Source of the DNA: Siphonodentalium dalli | Lineage: Eukaryota; Mollusca; Scaphopoda; Gadilida; Siphonodentaliidae | Direction of reading: 5' to 3' | NCBI GenBank assembly: GCA_032622095.1 | Contig: CP136069.1 | Location: forward strand, 129,189,123-129,253,122 | DNA length: 64,000 bases | Shown: positions 24,998-35,817 of the stretch, one piece after another | Position numbering within the stretch: the first letter of the stretch is position 1 | Layout of the letters: each line of letters opens with the position of its first letter | Notes under the pieces: generated by a model | Databases searched by the model: none | What the model saw: only the letters and a program-made list of their open reading frames with translations | Told to the model about the DNA's origin: nothing | Position numbers and translations under genes: made by a program

Positions 24998-27900
24998 TAG
25001 TCTGGTCGATAAACTCAAATTTTAGGGTCAACCTAGAAAAACTAAGTTGGTTTTTATATCATTTTGAAGAGGAAGCTCTCCTCTATAACATATCCAAAAT
25101 CTGCTAAAATCCGCTTTGAGTAATTTTTGTAATTCAAGATGGCGTCCAAGATGGCTGCCATTTTCCTATAAGTCAGCTCGATGCAATTATAGTGAGAACA
25201 TCTTGTCATATGTATACACTTGTATACATTTTTGTGAAGCTATGACATAACGCGATCTTTATGTGCCAAAATTGAAACATCCCGTCTAAGATGGCCGCCA
25301 AAATGGCGACCGGAAGTGGAATTCATACATTTTTACTAATACTTTTAAGATAAGTTTCTGAGGCCTTGAACTGGTTGAGAATTGTGACTTTATTTTGTAT
25401 ATAGCATGTTAACTGACCATGAAATATGCTGTTCATGGGGGTCCACACCCTTCCGATCACTCAAAAATTCGATTTTACAAAACGCGGTATAACATTTTAC
25501 AAAAGATCCCCTTTGTGATTCTGGTCACATTTCACCAAGAAGTGGGAAGAACTGTGCAATGTAAGTGATCCATTCTATATCTTATTGATATTCGAACTCA
25601 ATGGTACCAAAATTGTCACTTTGGCTCAAAATGGCTGTCAAAATGGCCGCCAAAATATGGAAAAACGTAATTATTATCCCAACGTGCCATGCAACCGCTT
25701 ACAAGTTATGGTGATATACACAAATGACTATTCCGTATTATATACATTGAATACCAACATTTCTTATGCACCTTGATTAATTTTTACTATTTACCATTCT
25801 GAAATCACCAGAATTATGGGATTTTTCCATCACAAACAGCATCAAACTCGCCAAAAAATCACTATCTTTAGTATCAAAGGTTCTTTTTATTTTGATATGC
25901 CTTAAATATGACATAGTGTGGTGTTTTAGACAATATTACTCAAGATTACATGCAAAATGGCAACCAAATTTAGTAAAAAGTTTATATTCCGAACATTATT
26001 CTCGGCTGTTCCGAAATGGTAGCAAATTGTGACTCACTTGGTTATTAAACATGCTACTTAATCAATGGACAACTTAATCTTATATTATGGTTGTCCCAAA
26101 ACCTTATGGGGCACGACAAATAAATTTTAAGGGATGCAGTATGAATTTTGCCGAACACCTCTTTTGGGATTATGTCCATGTTTTTTACGGAAACGGACGG
26201 AACGTTGAACCTGAACTGACAGGTATCATATTATGTGGCTACTCTGGCCCATTAGCATCAAAATTGATTAACTTATAAACTATTGTCAGGAAAACCGTTT
26301 TCTTCACATTGCATATAAAACGCAATTAATGTGGAGAACACTCTGATATTACCTCTATCGATTAACATATCCTTGAGTTATTGTGGAAAGTGATAGTCAC
26401 ACAAAGGTGCACCAGTACAAATCACACATGAGCATGCAGTCACTCCATATATACATACATGAATACCACGTAAATGGCCATGTGCCACTCGCTGTATGGA
26501 CATACACCTCACCCATTACCATACAGCCACAATTGGGTTTACCCATACACCAACGCATGGTCATATAGCCGTGAATAACATTGCAGACACACCAGGTATA
26601 CTCCCACACATAACATGACCTGTATACATATTCACTACATACATGAACACAAAGTAACCTCTTGTATACCTATTCGCCTAACCATAGGCCATACAGTCAC
26701 TCCATGTATATGTATTTGCCACATGCATAGCTATACAGCCACTAAATATATACACCTCACCGATGACCATACAGTCACTCCATACCTGTTCGCTACATCC
26801 ATTGTTATATATTACTTCTTGTATATATATTTGCCTCACCAGTGGTCATACAGTCTCACTCCCTGTATATATACATATTTGCGACACCCATGGCCATATA
26901 GCCACTCAAGATATACATATAGACCCAACCCAAAACCATAGAGTCACTCTAGGTATATACATATAACCTCACAGTGGCCTTACAGCCCTTCTAGATATAT
27001 CAATGTCTCGTACCGCGCATACGGCTATTCATACACTCCAGACTAGCATATACACCTGACCCATGACATTTCAGCTTCTCGTTGTATACGCATAAACCAC
27101 ATTCGTGATCATAGTCACTCCTTGTATATCAATTCACCCCACCATTAATTTTGTCATACTGTCAATCCCCATATACATATGTACACATTGGCCGTGCCAT
27201 GGCCATGTAGTCACTCATGATATACATATACACCTCACCCATGACACAGCGTCACCCCAGGTGTGTATATATACCTCACCAATGGCCATACAACCCTTCT
27301 AGATATACCAATACCCCGCACACACGGCCATTCGTACACTTCAGACTTGCATATACAGCTCAATCGTGACAATTCAGCCACTCGCTGTATACATATACAC
27401 CCTCTCCACGAGCATTCAGCTAGTTACTGTATGCTTGTACACACCACCAAAGACAATACAATAGTACATATTAACATATACATCCCATCCATCACCATGA
27501 GGTTGCTCACTATATACACTAGCCGCCAATGGCCATCAAAGTGTACTCCAGGTATGCATATACACTTCAACAATGACCGTGCAGTCATTCCATGTACACA
27601 TATACACATTGCCCATAACCACACAACCACACCCTATTTATACATACACCCATCCATTACCATACATCCAACATGTGTATACATATACACCCGCCCATGA
27701 CAATACATCCACCCAATGTACATATGTACAGCCCACCACTGACCACACAATCACTCCATGTATACATACAGGACATTGTAGCTGCTCTCGTTATGACCAT
27801 ACACCACTTCAATGACCAGACAGCCACTCACTGTAAACATGTTCACCTCACACATCAGCATACAGCTACTCCTTATATACATATACATCTCACTATGGAC

Positions 27901-29327
27901 ATCCCATCCATGACCATATAGTCACACATTGTATAACTATTCACACCATTCATGAATACAATAGTTCCATGTATACCTACTCACATCGCCTATGACCAGA
28001 CAATCAACAGACATACACACTGTATTAAGTTGATCAATGTTGATGCTAATGGACCAGAATAGCCACTTAATATGATCCATCTCAGTTCGGTTTCAACGTT
28101 CTGCCCATTTCCGTTCATAAACAAGGAAGCTTTAGGCAAAATCCATATTGCATTCATCAAAATGAATTTGTCATGACTCGTAGGGTACCGGGACAATCAG
28201 AATAGAACATTTAGTTGATTAAGTAGCACGTGAGTTACAATTGATTATGTATACATATACACCACGTATATACACATATGTTTATGTATATAATAATGTT
28301 TACCAAACTTGGTTGCCATTTTGGAAGCCATCTTGAGTAATTTTGTCTAAAACAACTCAGTGTGACACATGTAACACATATCAAAACAATAAACATCTTT
28401 GATACCAAACATAGTTCCATTTTACTTTCAAAATATGGCTCAAACCTGAACAGCGATTTTTTTGCCGATTTTGATATCAGGATTGTGACAGAAAATTTCG
28501 AATAATTCTGGTAATTTCAGTGGTTAAAATAGTAACAAAATACCAAAGGTGCATCAGAAATGTTAGTACTCAAGCTATATAAGACATACTAGTCAACTGT
28601 GTGCATCACCCTAACTTGTAAGCGGTTGCGTGGCACGCTGGGATAATAATTACCATTTTCCATATTTTGGTGGCCATATTGGCAGCCATTTTGAGCCAAA
28701 GTGACAATTTTGGTACCTTTGAATTCGAATATCAATAAGATATAGAATGGATCAGTTACATTGCACAGTTCTTCCCACTTCTTTGTGAAATATGATTAGA
28801 ATCTTGGGGATCTTTTGTGAAATGTTATACCGCGTTTTGTAAAATCGATTTTTTGAGTGATCAGAAGGGGTGTGGACCTCACGAACAGCATATTTCATTG
28901 ATCCAATTGTCAGTTAACATGCTATATACAAAATAAAGCCAAAATGCTCAACCAGTTCCAAACCACGGACACTTATCTTAAAGATATTATTAAAAAAACG
29001 TAAAAATTCCACTTCCGGTCGCCATTTTAGCGGCCATCTTGGACGGGGAGTTCCAATTTTGGCACATAAAGGTGGCGTTATGTCTTAGCGTCACAAAAAT
29101 GTATACATGTGTATATATATGACAAGATGTTCTCACTACAATTGCATCAAGCTGACTTATATGAAAATGGCAGCCATCTTGGACGCCATCTTGAATTACA
29201 AAAAATGTTCAAAGCGGATTTTAGCGGATTTTGGATATGTTATGGAGGATATATTCCTCTTCAAAATGATATACAAACCAACTTAGTCCAAATTTTTTCT
29301 AGGTCAAACCTTTTATCGACCAGACTA
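24998..29327. mobile_element. Giant foldback element B (4.3 kb)
   Basis: Termini TAGTCTGGTCGATAAA (24998) and its inverse ending TTTATCGACCAGACTA (29327, allowing one mismatch). The arms are about 1.33 kb and inverted, with AAAATCCGCTTTGA, AAGATGGCGTCCAAGATGGC, CCGGAAGTGG and CCGTTTACAAGTTA-type landmarks on both sides. The centre (about 26390-28020) is the same degenerate minisatellite as in A. The termini (TAGTCYGG) and arm boxes show it belongs with A, without the 590-bp and 67-bp repeats. No protein gene found. Confidence 0.75.
26390..28020. repeat. Element B core minisatellite
   Basis: Loose 60-70-bp units (CATACAGTCACTCC, TGTATACATATACACC, CATGACCATA) in one main polarity. The left edge carries GATTAACATATCCTTGAG and TTATTGTGGAAAGTGATAG, also found at the centre of A. 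Frames across it are repeat artefacts. Confidence 0.7.
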
Positions 29328-30165
29328 TATTGATTCCTCATCTTTCACCGAATCGTTACCCCCGCGGGGACATGAATTTTATATGTATGGATAGGAAGTA
29401 ATATATCGCGTTGAATAATAATTATTGGTGGGCGTAGTATATTAAGGTGGAGTAGAGATGCATGCAATATTTCAACATTATTAACCTCATAATTTTGTTT
29501 TCAAAAGATTAATCATCCAGAAATGGTGATGCATCAAGTTTAAACTAATTGATACACTGACAGGTTAAAGCTTAGAAGGTTATAGCTCTTAAGTATTGCA
29601 AAGTTTATGTTCTGTAAAAATAAAAATTATCTAGACATTAAACATTTTTTTCACAAAACAACACATAAATTCCTGAATTTTCAGATTAAATAGTTTTTCC
29701 AAACAAAAATAACTCAGTTAATATAATAACGAACTGAAGTAAACTTACACCCTATAAGGTGCAGACGTCCCCGCAAGTCGTCGTCGAGAGTGTCCGTCGA
29801 TTGGTATCACTGGCCGGCTGATGCAGATGGATTATCTTACAAGCAGGTCATTGGTGTGATCGTGGATCGGCGTGGTAATTCTCTCTGTCTATATACCGCG
29901 CATGCGCGCTATGTCAGGAATTCCCCAAAATCTACTACACTCCTCCCCACTTTCTCTTTCCGTTTCCTTCCACGGTGGAATCTTGGCATACAAAATAAAT
30001 GGGGGGTGTTCCCTGTATGATACATCAAGGTATTTTCTAGAAGGCCATCTTCGGGAGTATCACTTCGTTTCCTGGAGGATCCATCACGGTATTCTCTAGA
30101 AGGCCATCCTCTATTGGTTCTCGTCTCCATTTTCTGTGTTTTTATCAAGTGCGGCTGCGCCCATT
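29328..30165. other. No gene recognised; partial duplication near 30.0-30.1 kb
   Basis: GGTATTTTCTAGAAGGCCATC (about 30029) recurs as GGTATTCTCTAGAAGGCCATC (about 30090), both pieces of 19-21 bp with a shared TCTAGAAGGCCATC. Otherwise no features. Confidence 0.45.
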
Positions 30166-30169
30166 ACTG

Positions 30170-30890
30170 TGTATCCCTTCGACGAAGGGACCTGCTATCA
30201 TTGTCAGAGGCTCATTTCTTCTATAACGATAAGCAGGATGATGGTAGCCGCTTCCTTATAGGGATGCCCACATAGTACTTTTCAGTCCATGAAGGTTTCC
30301 AAACCAAGTCATCAGACAGTGCTCGTCTGTTTCAAGTTTGTGTTTGCACCGAATTATACCTTATACCATCACCGATGATATATGTTGACTGGACCCACTG
30401 GTTGGACCGTATTGCTTCCTGGAAGACTATGGTTGTCTACTGTTTACTGTCATTGTATTTATAACATGGCGACAGGGTTCCAATGCTGGACCGCTCCCTT
30501 CTGTGAAGGACATTATGCCCTCACTAATGGTATGTGTTATTAACTGGGCACGCTGGCTGTGCCAGTAGGCTACTACGACACCTTCTCCGAAGGTCATGGC
30601 TGTGCATGCCATTAAATTTACGGTTGTATAATTGTAGGGAATTATACCATCACTGATGGTATCGTGGAATGTGATATTGACTTCCACCAATTTTGGACTG
30701 ATTCCTTCGTTGAAGGAAATTAGAGTCACTGCTGACCAGAATGTGTTATTAACTGGCACATTGACTGTGTTAAGCATGGTAATGCCTTCCTTGAAAGCCA
30801 TTTACTGTTGTACTGGTACCATAGTAGCACTTCCCTTCTATAAAGGAAATTATAGTATCGCTTATGGTAGCACTCCTCCAGGATCCCAGG
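30170..30890. repeat. Array of short hyphenated hairpins beside the gag cassette
   Basis: At least eight copies of CCTTC-3 nt-GAAGG-like hairpins occur (for example near 30178, 30500, 30582, 30704, 30786 and 30834). They are interleaved with ACCATCA-2 nt-GATGGT-like hairpins (near 30357, 30649 and 30860) and GTTATTAACTGG boxes (30536, 30745). Single relatives lie inside the adjacent ORF (31828, 32030) and upstream of the cassette (33700-33850). On the minus strand the array is partly open and spells repeated F-x-E-G and I-S-x-G-I. Confidence 0.6.
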
Positions 30891-32193
30891 GCCATTTGCT
30901 GGATTGTCCCCTACTAGTATGTGTTTTGCATCTTTCTGATGACAGCTTATCGGGGTTCACATTTGCTTTCATGATCAATCCTTGGTCCTGCTCCTCCACT
31001 GGAAAAGATACAGAACTATCTATGGGGGTGCTAGTTCTCATGTATTCACTGCAGTGTTCTTCTATCCCACTGGTGTTAGATGAAGCAACGATTGTTAATG
31101 AGGCCGGTGTGCAATGTCGGCTGAACAAGTTTTCAGAGGAGATGCTGAATGTGGCAGGAGTACTGTCATTCCTTTCAGTTTCGTCAGATTCAGTTTCTTT
31201 GACTATTATTCCCGTGCTGTATTGAATTATGGAATTTTCACCAAGGTCATTTATGGTCATTTCATCTTTGGAAGTTTCTGTATCACTGGGGCGTCCTAGC
31301 TTAGCCAAGTGTTCCACTTGGTCCACTGGGAGAGACAGAATTTCGTCCCATGTGTATAATTCTCGTGAGTTTTCACCAGATGGAGAGATACAGGTACTTT
31401 CTGAACTACCAGTAATCTGTCCTCGTTTCTCATTTGAGCTAGTATCTGTGTGGCATGACTGGTTACTGTCAAATAGATTCTGTTCAACGAAGGTAGGACT
31501 CATGGTTCCATCTGTGATGGATCCACTGTGGCCCTCGGTTGTGCTCTCCTCTAAATCTACACATTTGACTCCCACCAATTGATTTAGGATGTCACATGTG
31601 GGCATTGACTTGTCATTGCCAAGTAGCTGTCTATGTCTCCGTTCTAAATATGCCAGAGTTTTTATTGGGGTTCTACATGGCCCGATGAACTCCTTGAAGC
31701 ATGTATCTCCTAGATCGCCCTCATTGGATGGCAAACTATTATGTTGGAACATGAGGTCACCACTGGAACTCTGCCTCAATTCCTGACTTGGAGTGATCAG
31801 CTTATTCGCAGACTTTCCCCTGATTGGTCTTCCTGGAAGACCTGATTTAAATGGAGTCTCTTTGTGACAAAGTGGTCTTGGTGGTGAGTATTCCTGCCCC
31901 TCGTCTATGTTATGAGGCGACCATTGTCTTCTGAGAAAAGATGCGGAAGCACCATGCCTCTCCGCGAGGTGTGTGTCCTGGTCACCCCTTGAAAGTGACT
32001 GCTTTGGTTCTGTCATCCATCTCTGTTCTGACCTTCCCGGAAGGTCACTTCTGGGCCCTTGGCCAAGGCTGCCTTGAAACCAATCTTCCCCCGTCCCGTT
32101 CAATTGGCCTCGATCTTCTTGGGTCACCCCTCGGCCTCTGGGCGTGATCCTTGTTTGTTTAAATCTTGGAGTGCCCCAACCCTCGACAGCCAT
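30862..32193 (-). CDS. Orphan ORF in -1 frame of gag
   Basis: A 443-codon open frame whose first ATG (32193) lies inside the end of gag. Relative to gag it is the -1 frame, and the overlap holds a T_TTA_AAC heptamer in the gag reading frame, so it may be made as a gag fusion by frameshifting. The protein is hydrophilic and rich in Ser, Thr, Glu and Gly, probably mostly disordered. I see no protease D-T/S-G, RT, RNase H or integrase motif, so it is not a normal pol. A slightly hydrophobic patch, LYTWDEILSLPVDQVEHLAKLG, splits here as LYTWDEILSLP and VEHLAKLG. Its 3' end runs into the hairpin array. It could be a degraded or replaced pol, or a novel accessory ORF. Its length without stops argues for real coding. 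Confidence 0.5.
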   Translation of the reverse strand: MAVEGWGTPRFKQTRITPRGRGVTQEDRGQLNGTGEDWFQGSLGQGPRSDLPGRSEQRWMTEPKQSLSRGDQDTHLAERHGASASFLRRQWSPHNIDEGQEYSPPRPLCHKETPFKSGLPGRPIRGKSANKLITPSQELRQSSSGDLMFQHNSLPSNEGDLGDTCFKEFIGPCRTPIKTLAYLERRHRQLLGNDKSMPTCDILNQLVGVKCVDLEESTTEGHSGSITDGTMSPTFVEQNLFDSNQSCHTDTSSNEKRGQITGSSESTCISPSGENSRELYTWDEILSLPVDQVEHLAKLGRPSDTETSKDEMTINDLGENSIIQYSTGIIVKETESDETERNDSTPATFSISSENLFSRHCTPASLTIVASSNTSGIEEHCSEYMRTSTPIDSSVSFPVEEQDQGLIMKANVNPDKLSSERCKTHTSRGQSSKWPWDPGGVLP

Positions 32194-33185
32194 CGATCCA
32201 TCGTGGCCTCCAGGCGTTCCTCGAAGTCGGTCCGCGCCTGGTTGTTTTGTTCTTCGATATTTCTGAGTGCTGAGTCCATTGTCGCTTCGAATTTCCTTAG
32301 TCGTGAGTCGACTGTCAATTTGACCCGGTCCTCCAGTTTTTCCATGTTTCTCATTTTCTGGGACAATGATTCCACTGCCTCTTCTAGTCTGCCCACTCGG
32401 TGGTCCTCATGGAACTTCTCGGTTGGCATGGGAGATCCGCTGGCAGTCGACGCCCGTTGATGATCGCCGTGCATCATTAGAACTCGTAATGGCCTGTGAT
32501 CTCCCCTGGGGGTTTGTCTGCGGTCACCACTGGTGTCCCTCTGCCGTTGTTGGTGTACAGCCTTGGTCGCATAATGGTACCACTGGACGCGGTCGATGGC
32601 CTCTTCCAGTGTCTCTGGCTGCCCTAGTGCAGCGGCCTGGCCAGCTGCCTTGTCCTGGAGCCCCAAGCAAAACTGGAGGAGCACTTGGCTGTCCATATAA
32701 TCCCTTGGCAGGGTCCCATAGGCAGATAATCCCAACGCAAGTATTCGATCAGCCCATTCGCTGTTGGACTCGTCTGTTTGTTGAGATGCTTGCTGAAACC
32801 TAAGTTGATAACTTTGCAGGAGCTCCTGGGATCCAAAGCTACGCACCAACTTGCGCATAAGGTCCATTTTATCAATGGCTGGGTCCTGTGCTAGTAGGGT
32901 CCGGTATACTTCACCGGCTGCCCCCTCCAGAAACCAAACCAGGTTCTTCACCGTCTCGGATGACTTCCATCGCTGGGCGTCGGCATGTAGCTCGAATTTC
33001 ATTTTGAATGTTGGCCAGCTGCCGGTGCCACAAAATATTAGATGTTTTGGTGCCCGGTTGTCTTGAGGCCTTGCTGCATGTGGGTCATCGGCTGGTGCAC
33101 GATCACGGGGTTTCTTCTGGTTGATGGTCTGTTCCAATACCAATCTTTCCAGTTGGTCTACTCTGTCTTGGAGCTTCCTATCCAT
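32124..33185 (-). CDS. Gag capsid-like protein (Ty3/Gypsy-type)
   Basis: First ATG at 33185 (MDRKLQDRVDQLERLVLEQ), giving 353 residues. The same frame is open upstream to 33350 without another ATG. After a short coiled coil and a charged linker, the capsid N-lobe motif appears: FCGTGSWPTFKMKFELHAD, then NLVWFLEGAAGEVYRTLL. The C-lobe follows with SYQLRFQQASQQTDES, EWADRILALG, LLQFCLGLQD and ETLEEAIDRV. This is the Retrotrans_gag pattern. The usual CCHC zinc knuckle is absent; instead the C-terminus is a second long coiled coil (LEEAVESLSQKMRNMEKLED onward). Gag proteins assemble particles that package element RNA. It sits between the helix-hairpin-helix ORF and the -1-frame orphan ORF. Domestication is possible but unproven. 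Confidence 0.75.
   Translation of the reverse strand: MDRKLQDRVDQLERLVLEQTINQKKPRDRAPADDPHAARPQDNRAPKHLIFCGTGSWPTFKMKFELHADAQRWKSSETVKNLVWFLEGAAGEVYRTLLAQDPAIDKMDLMRKLVRSFGSQELLQSYQLRFQQASQQTDESNSEWADRILALGLSAYGTLPRDYMDSQVLLQFCLGLQDKAAGQAAALGQPETLEEAIDRVQWYHYATKAVHQQRQRDTSGDRRQTPRGDHRPLRVLMMHGDHQRASTASGSPMPTEKFHEDHRVGRLEEAVESLSQKMRNMEKLEDRVKLTVDSRLRKFEATMDSALRNIEEQNNQARTDFEERLEATMDRWLSRVGALQDLNKQGSRPEAEG
32157..32163 (-). promoter_or_regulatory. -1 ribosomal frameshift heptamer TTTAAAC
   Basis: On the minus strand the gag frame reads GAT TTA AAC AAA, giving the canonical X_XXY_YYZ site T_TTA_AAC. It lies 30 bases before the gag stop (32126-32124). A one-base backward slip continues TTT AAA CAA into the orphan ORF. 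Such heptamers drive -1 frameshifting in retro-elements and viruses. I could not identify a clear downstream pseudoknot by eye. Confidence 0.6.
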
Positions 33186-33295
33186 ACCAGATGACTGATC
33201 AGTGTTCCGTTTAGTTGGTGAGCCCAAGCCGATTGGACTAATTAGTGGGTCCTGTCTGATTCCTGGTCTCCCATCTGGCGTGCTATGTCGACCAT

Positions 33296-33628
33296 TTATG
33301 ACCCGGGAGATTCTGTCTTCATAATCATCTGGGGCTCCTCCGACTCCACTTTAACACCCGGTGGCTCCGGAAGCGCAGTGATGTTGTGGGTATCTTCACA
33401 CATAGCCCGATCATCGCATTCTATATCCTGTCTGCGTTCAAAGTCAACCGCGTCTCGCAGTTGTTCTGTAATTCTGAGGCCTGGCACGCATCGAATGTTC
33501 TCCGGTGTAATATTCCCCAGTGTGTGCCTATACCAGACAAGTAATGAAGAAGTCTTCTTTCCTACCCCCGGGATGTCCAGCAATGTCTTGTACGAGCATT
33601 GATTAATTTTTACTTTCGTAGGGTACAT
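33296..33628 (-). CDS. Small helix-hairpin-helix protein upstream of gag
   Basis: ATG at 33628 (MYPTKVKINQ), 110 residues. Residues about 8-55 form a ComEA-like double helix-hairpin-helix: INQCSYKTLLDIPGVGKKT, then a helix with VWYRHTLG, then NITPENIRCVPGLR. HhH motifs bind DNA backbone non-specifically. The acidic C-terminus (PPGVKVESEEPQMIMKTES) follows. It overlaps the upstream extension of the gag frame, and going from this frame to the gag frame is again a -1 step. No clear slippery heptamer was seen. HhH modules next to gag are, to my knowledge, present in some invertebrate Gypsy elements; treat that as recollection rather than evidence. The exact start is uncertain. Confidence 0.55.
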   Translation of the reverse strand: MYPTKVKINQCSYKTLLDIPGVGKKTSSLLVWYRHTLGNITPENIRCVPGLRITEQLRDAVDFERRQDIECDDRAMCEDTHNITALPEPPGVKVESEEPQMIMKTESPGS

Positions 33629-33899
33629 GGTTGTGTGTTGAAATATACCGAAAAGTATAACGTTGAATTGCTCCTTCACAAAAGATGCAATATGTGAAAA
33701 TGTGTCAAATTTCCTTCACTGAATGAAATAATTCACAGCTAATGCCTTTGTTAAAGCAGTTTACGGGCCAAGACTGATCACTTCTTTGAAGTGGTCAGGA
33801 TTCTCCTTCACTGAAGGAACGGGAACAATGTGTCTGGATTTCCTCGCTGAAGAAAATCTCGGTCGGGAGCCGGTGTCGCTTTAATAAAATCGGTGTCGC
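33629..33899. other. Upstream flank of gag cassette with hairpins
   Basis: Contains TTCCTTCACTGAA (33700), GATCACTTCTTTGAAGTGGTC (near 33776, about 20 bp) and TCCTTCACTGAAGGA (33813), the same hairpin style as 30170-30890. GGTGTCGCTTTAAT is duplicated near 33868 and 33890. No matching LTR pair was found on the two sides. Confidence 0.5.
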
Positions 33900-34622
33900 T
33901 TTAATTTTGAAGGTCAAGGTCAGGTGGGGTCAAACACCAACACCCCAAACATGGTGGAAATCGGCCCAGCGGATACCGGGAAATCGGCCCAGCGGATACC
34001 GAGATACCCTATGCATCAAATTTCGTCCGTAAAAATCCGCCAGTTTAACCCGATTTGATTTCCACTCAAGTATATAAACGCGCCTCATATACACACGCTC
34101 ATTAATTATCAAGTTTCAACGTAAAGATAAATTACCATCGGTGCCCGAGATATCGCCAAAACGTCTGGAACAGTCAAAAGCATCGGCCGGTTAAGCGTTA
34201 ACGTGATCTAACGTTATGACCTCTAACGACGTCATAGAAATTACGCATTGTTTTTATCCTGATGGAAGATAGTACCACTTCTTCTTGATAATTGAGGCAG
34301 ATAACTAAAACGGATACATACGCATTATATATCGTTATAAAGATTCTCACATTGTCATTATTATGACTGGCATTTTATTATTCGCGCTGTTTCGAATCGA
34401 TTTGTAAGCACCGAACTCAAATGAAAGTCCCGTAACACAGCGTAAAACAGATTTGACCTCGGCACGTGAAAAGTTGACTTCGGATCTGAAAATTAATATG
34501 CCTATGCCTATGTCACATACGAAGTTTCATCGAAATCGGATCGGCCGTTTTCGAGTTCATCGCGAACACACAGACAGACACACCACACACACACAGACAG
34601 ATCTTCCAAAATATATAATAGA
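33900..34622 (+). mobile_element. E-family repeat element, copy 3
   Basis: Starts with GAAGGTCAAGGTCAGGTGGGG and is collinear with copy 1 (4.9-5.6 kb), including the TATATAAA block at 34071 and the GATTTGACCTCGGCACGTG segment. It ends ACAGACAG-GATCTTCC-AAAATATATAATAGACTAG and runs directly into the next element. It includes a 25-bp duplication of GAAATCGGCCCAGCGGATACC type near 33957-34000. No protein gene. Confidence 0.6.
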
Positions 34623-34945
34623 CTAGCCGATGAGCCCGACGTCCGGGCTATTCAAAAACCAAATTTCCAAGTCGATAGCTCCACCCGTTTCCGATATCTG
34701 GTCTGCGCATTGGAAATGGGTGGAGCTATCGACTTGAAATTTGCTATGTGAATGTATCTTGCCCCGGATACGAATTTTATCGGGTCGCTGAGCCCGTGCG
34801 ACGCCAGCTTCGCGCATGCGCATGCGCTACACGGGCGTCACACGGGCTCGCCAATACGACAACGACGACCGCCTGATCAAAATACACACACGTACCAAGT
34901 TTCGTCCCGATCGGTCGAGAATCGTAGATTTGTATAAATGACAGA

Positions 34946-35673
34946 CCACAGGAGCTTGGAATTTGGTCAAAACCCCTCTTTTATTGGCAGAACCACCACC
35001 CGGAAGGAACGAAACACGAATTTGTTGCCACCCATTTTGAACTCAACTGTATTCCTACAAAAAATATATTTTCACTAAAAACTTTTGGTACCTCTTACAC
35101 CTTAGATGCCAATCTACAACATTCCATAGGTATATTTTTCCAGTTCTTCGAAAACCTCACTTTATTTCGGTAATGTATTGTAAATTCACCAACGAACACA
35201 AATCTGCGACACCTCCATCACCCGTTCTAGAATCTGAATGACAAATGGCACAAAACCATTTTTCCGGAATAACAAAGTCGGAACGAAATAAAATCGAAAC
35301 CTAAATTTAAAGCCCGCGAAATTAAAAAATGCCGTTTTCGAACTTAGGCGCCAGAAAACTTAAATCAGTTTATGTTTGCGTCATACTATGCGCGTTTTTG
35401 ATGATCTTATCCTGATGTTTTGTGTATTTTCTTGAAAAATTTTGTATTTGTCTGTCTGCTGTTATCATCTGATGAAAATGACGACTGTCCAAGAAGATAT
35501 TCTTCATTTGACTGAATGGTAATTAGTACAAATATTTTAAATATAATTTATTTCTATTTATGGCACGACCACGTGGTATTGTTTTTTTGTATGTTCGTTG
35601 TGCACCGGTAGGCCTATGTACTACTTGACTTGGTAATGCTACTGGTTGCAATGATTGGTCATAAGGGGACCAC

Positions 35674-35754
<81 letters not shown>

Positions 35755-35762
35755 ATCTCTCT

Positions 35763-35817
<55 letters not shown>

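Noticed and set aside
31229..32803. Plus-strand frames across the gag region
   Set aside because: They overlap the stronger minus-strand gag and orphan ORFs and show no domain.
29328..33900. LTR pair expected around the gag cassette
   Set aside because: I compared both flanks by eye and found only shared short hairpins, no long direct repeat, primer-binding site or polypurine tract.
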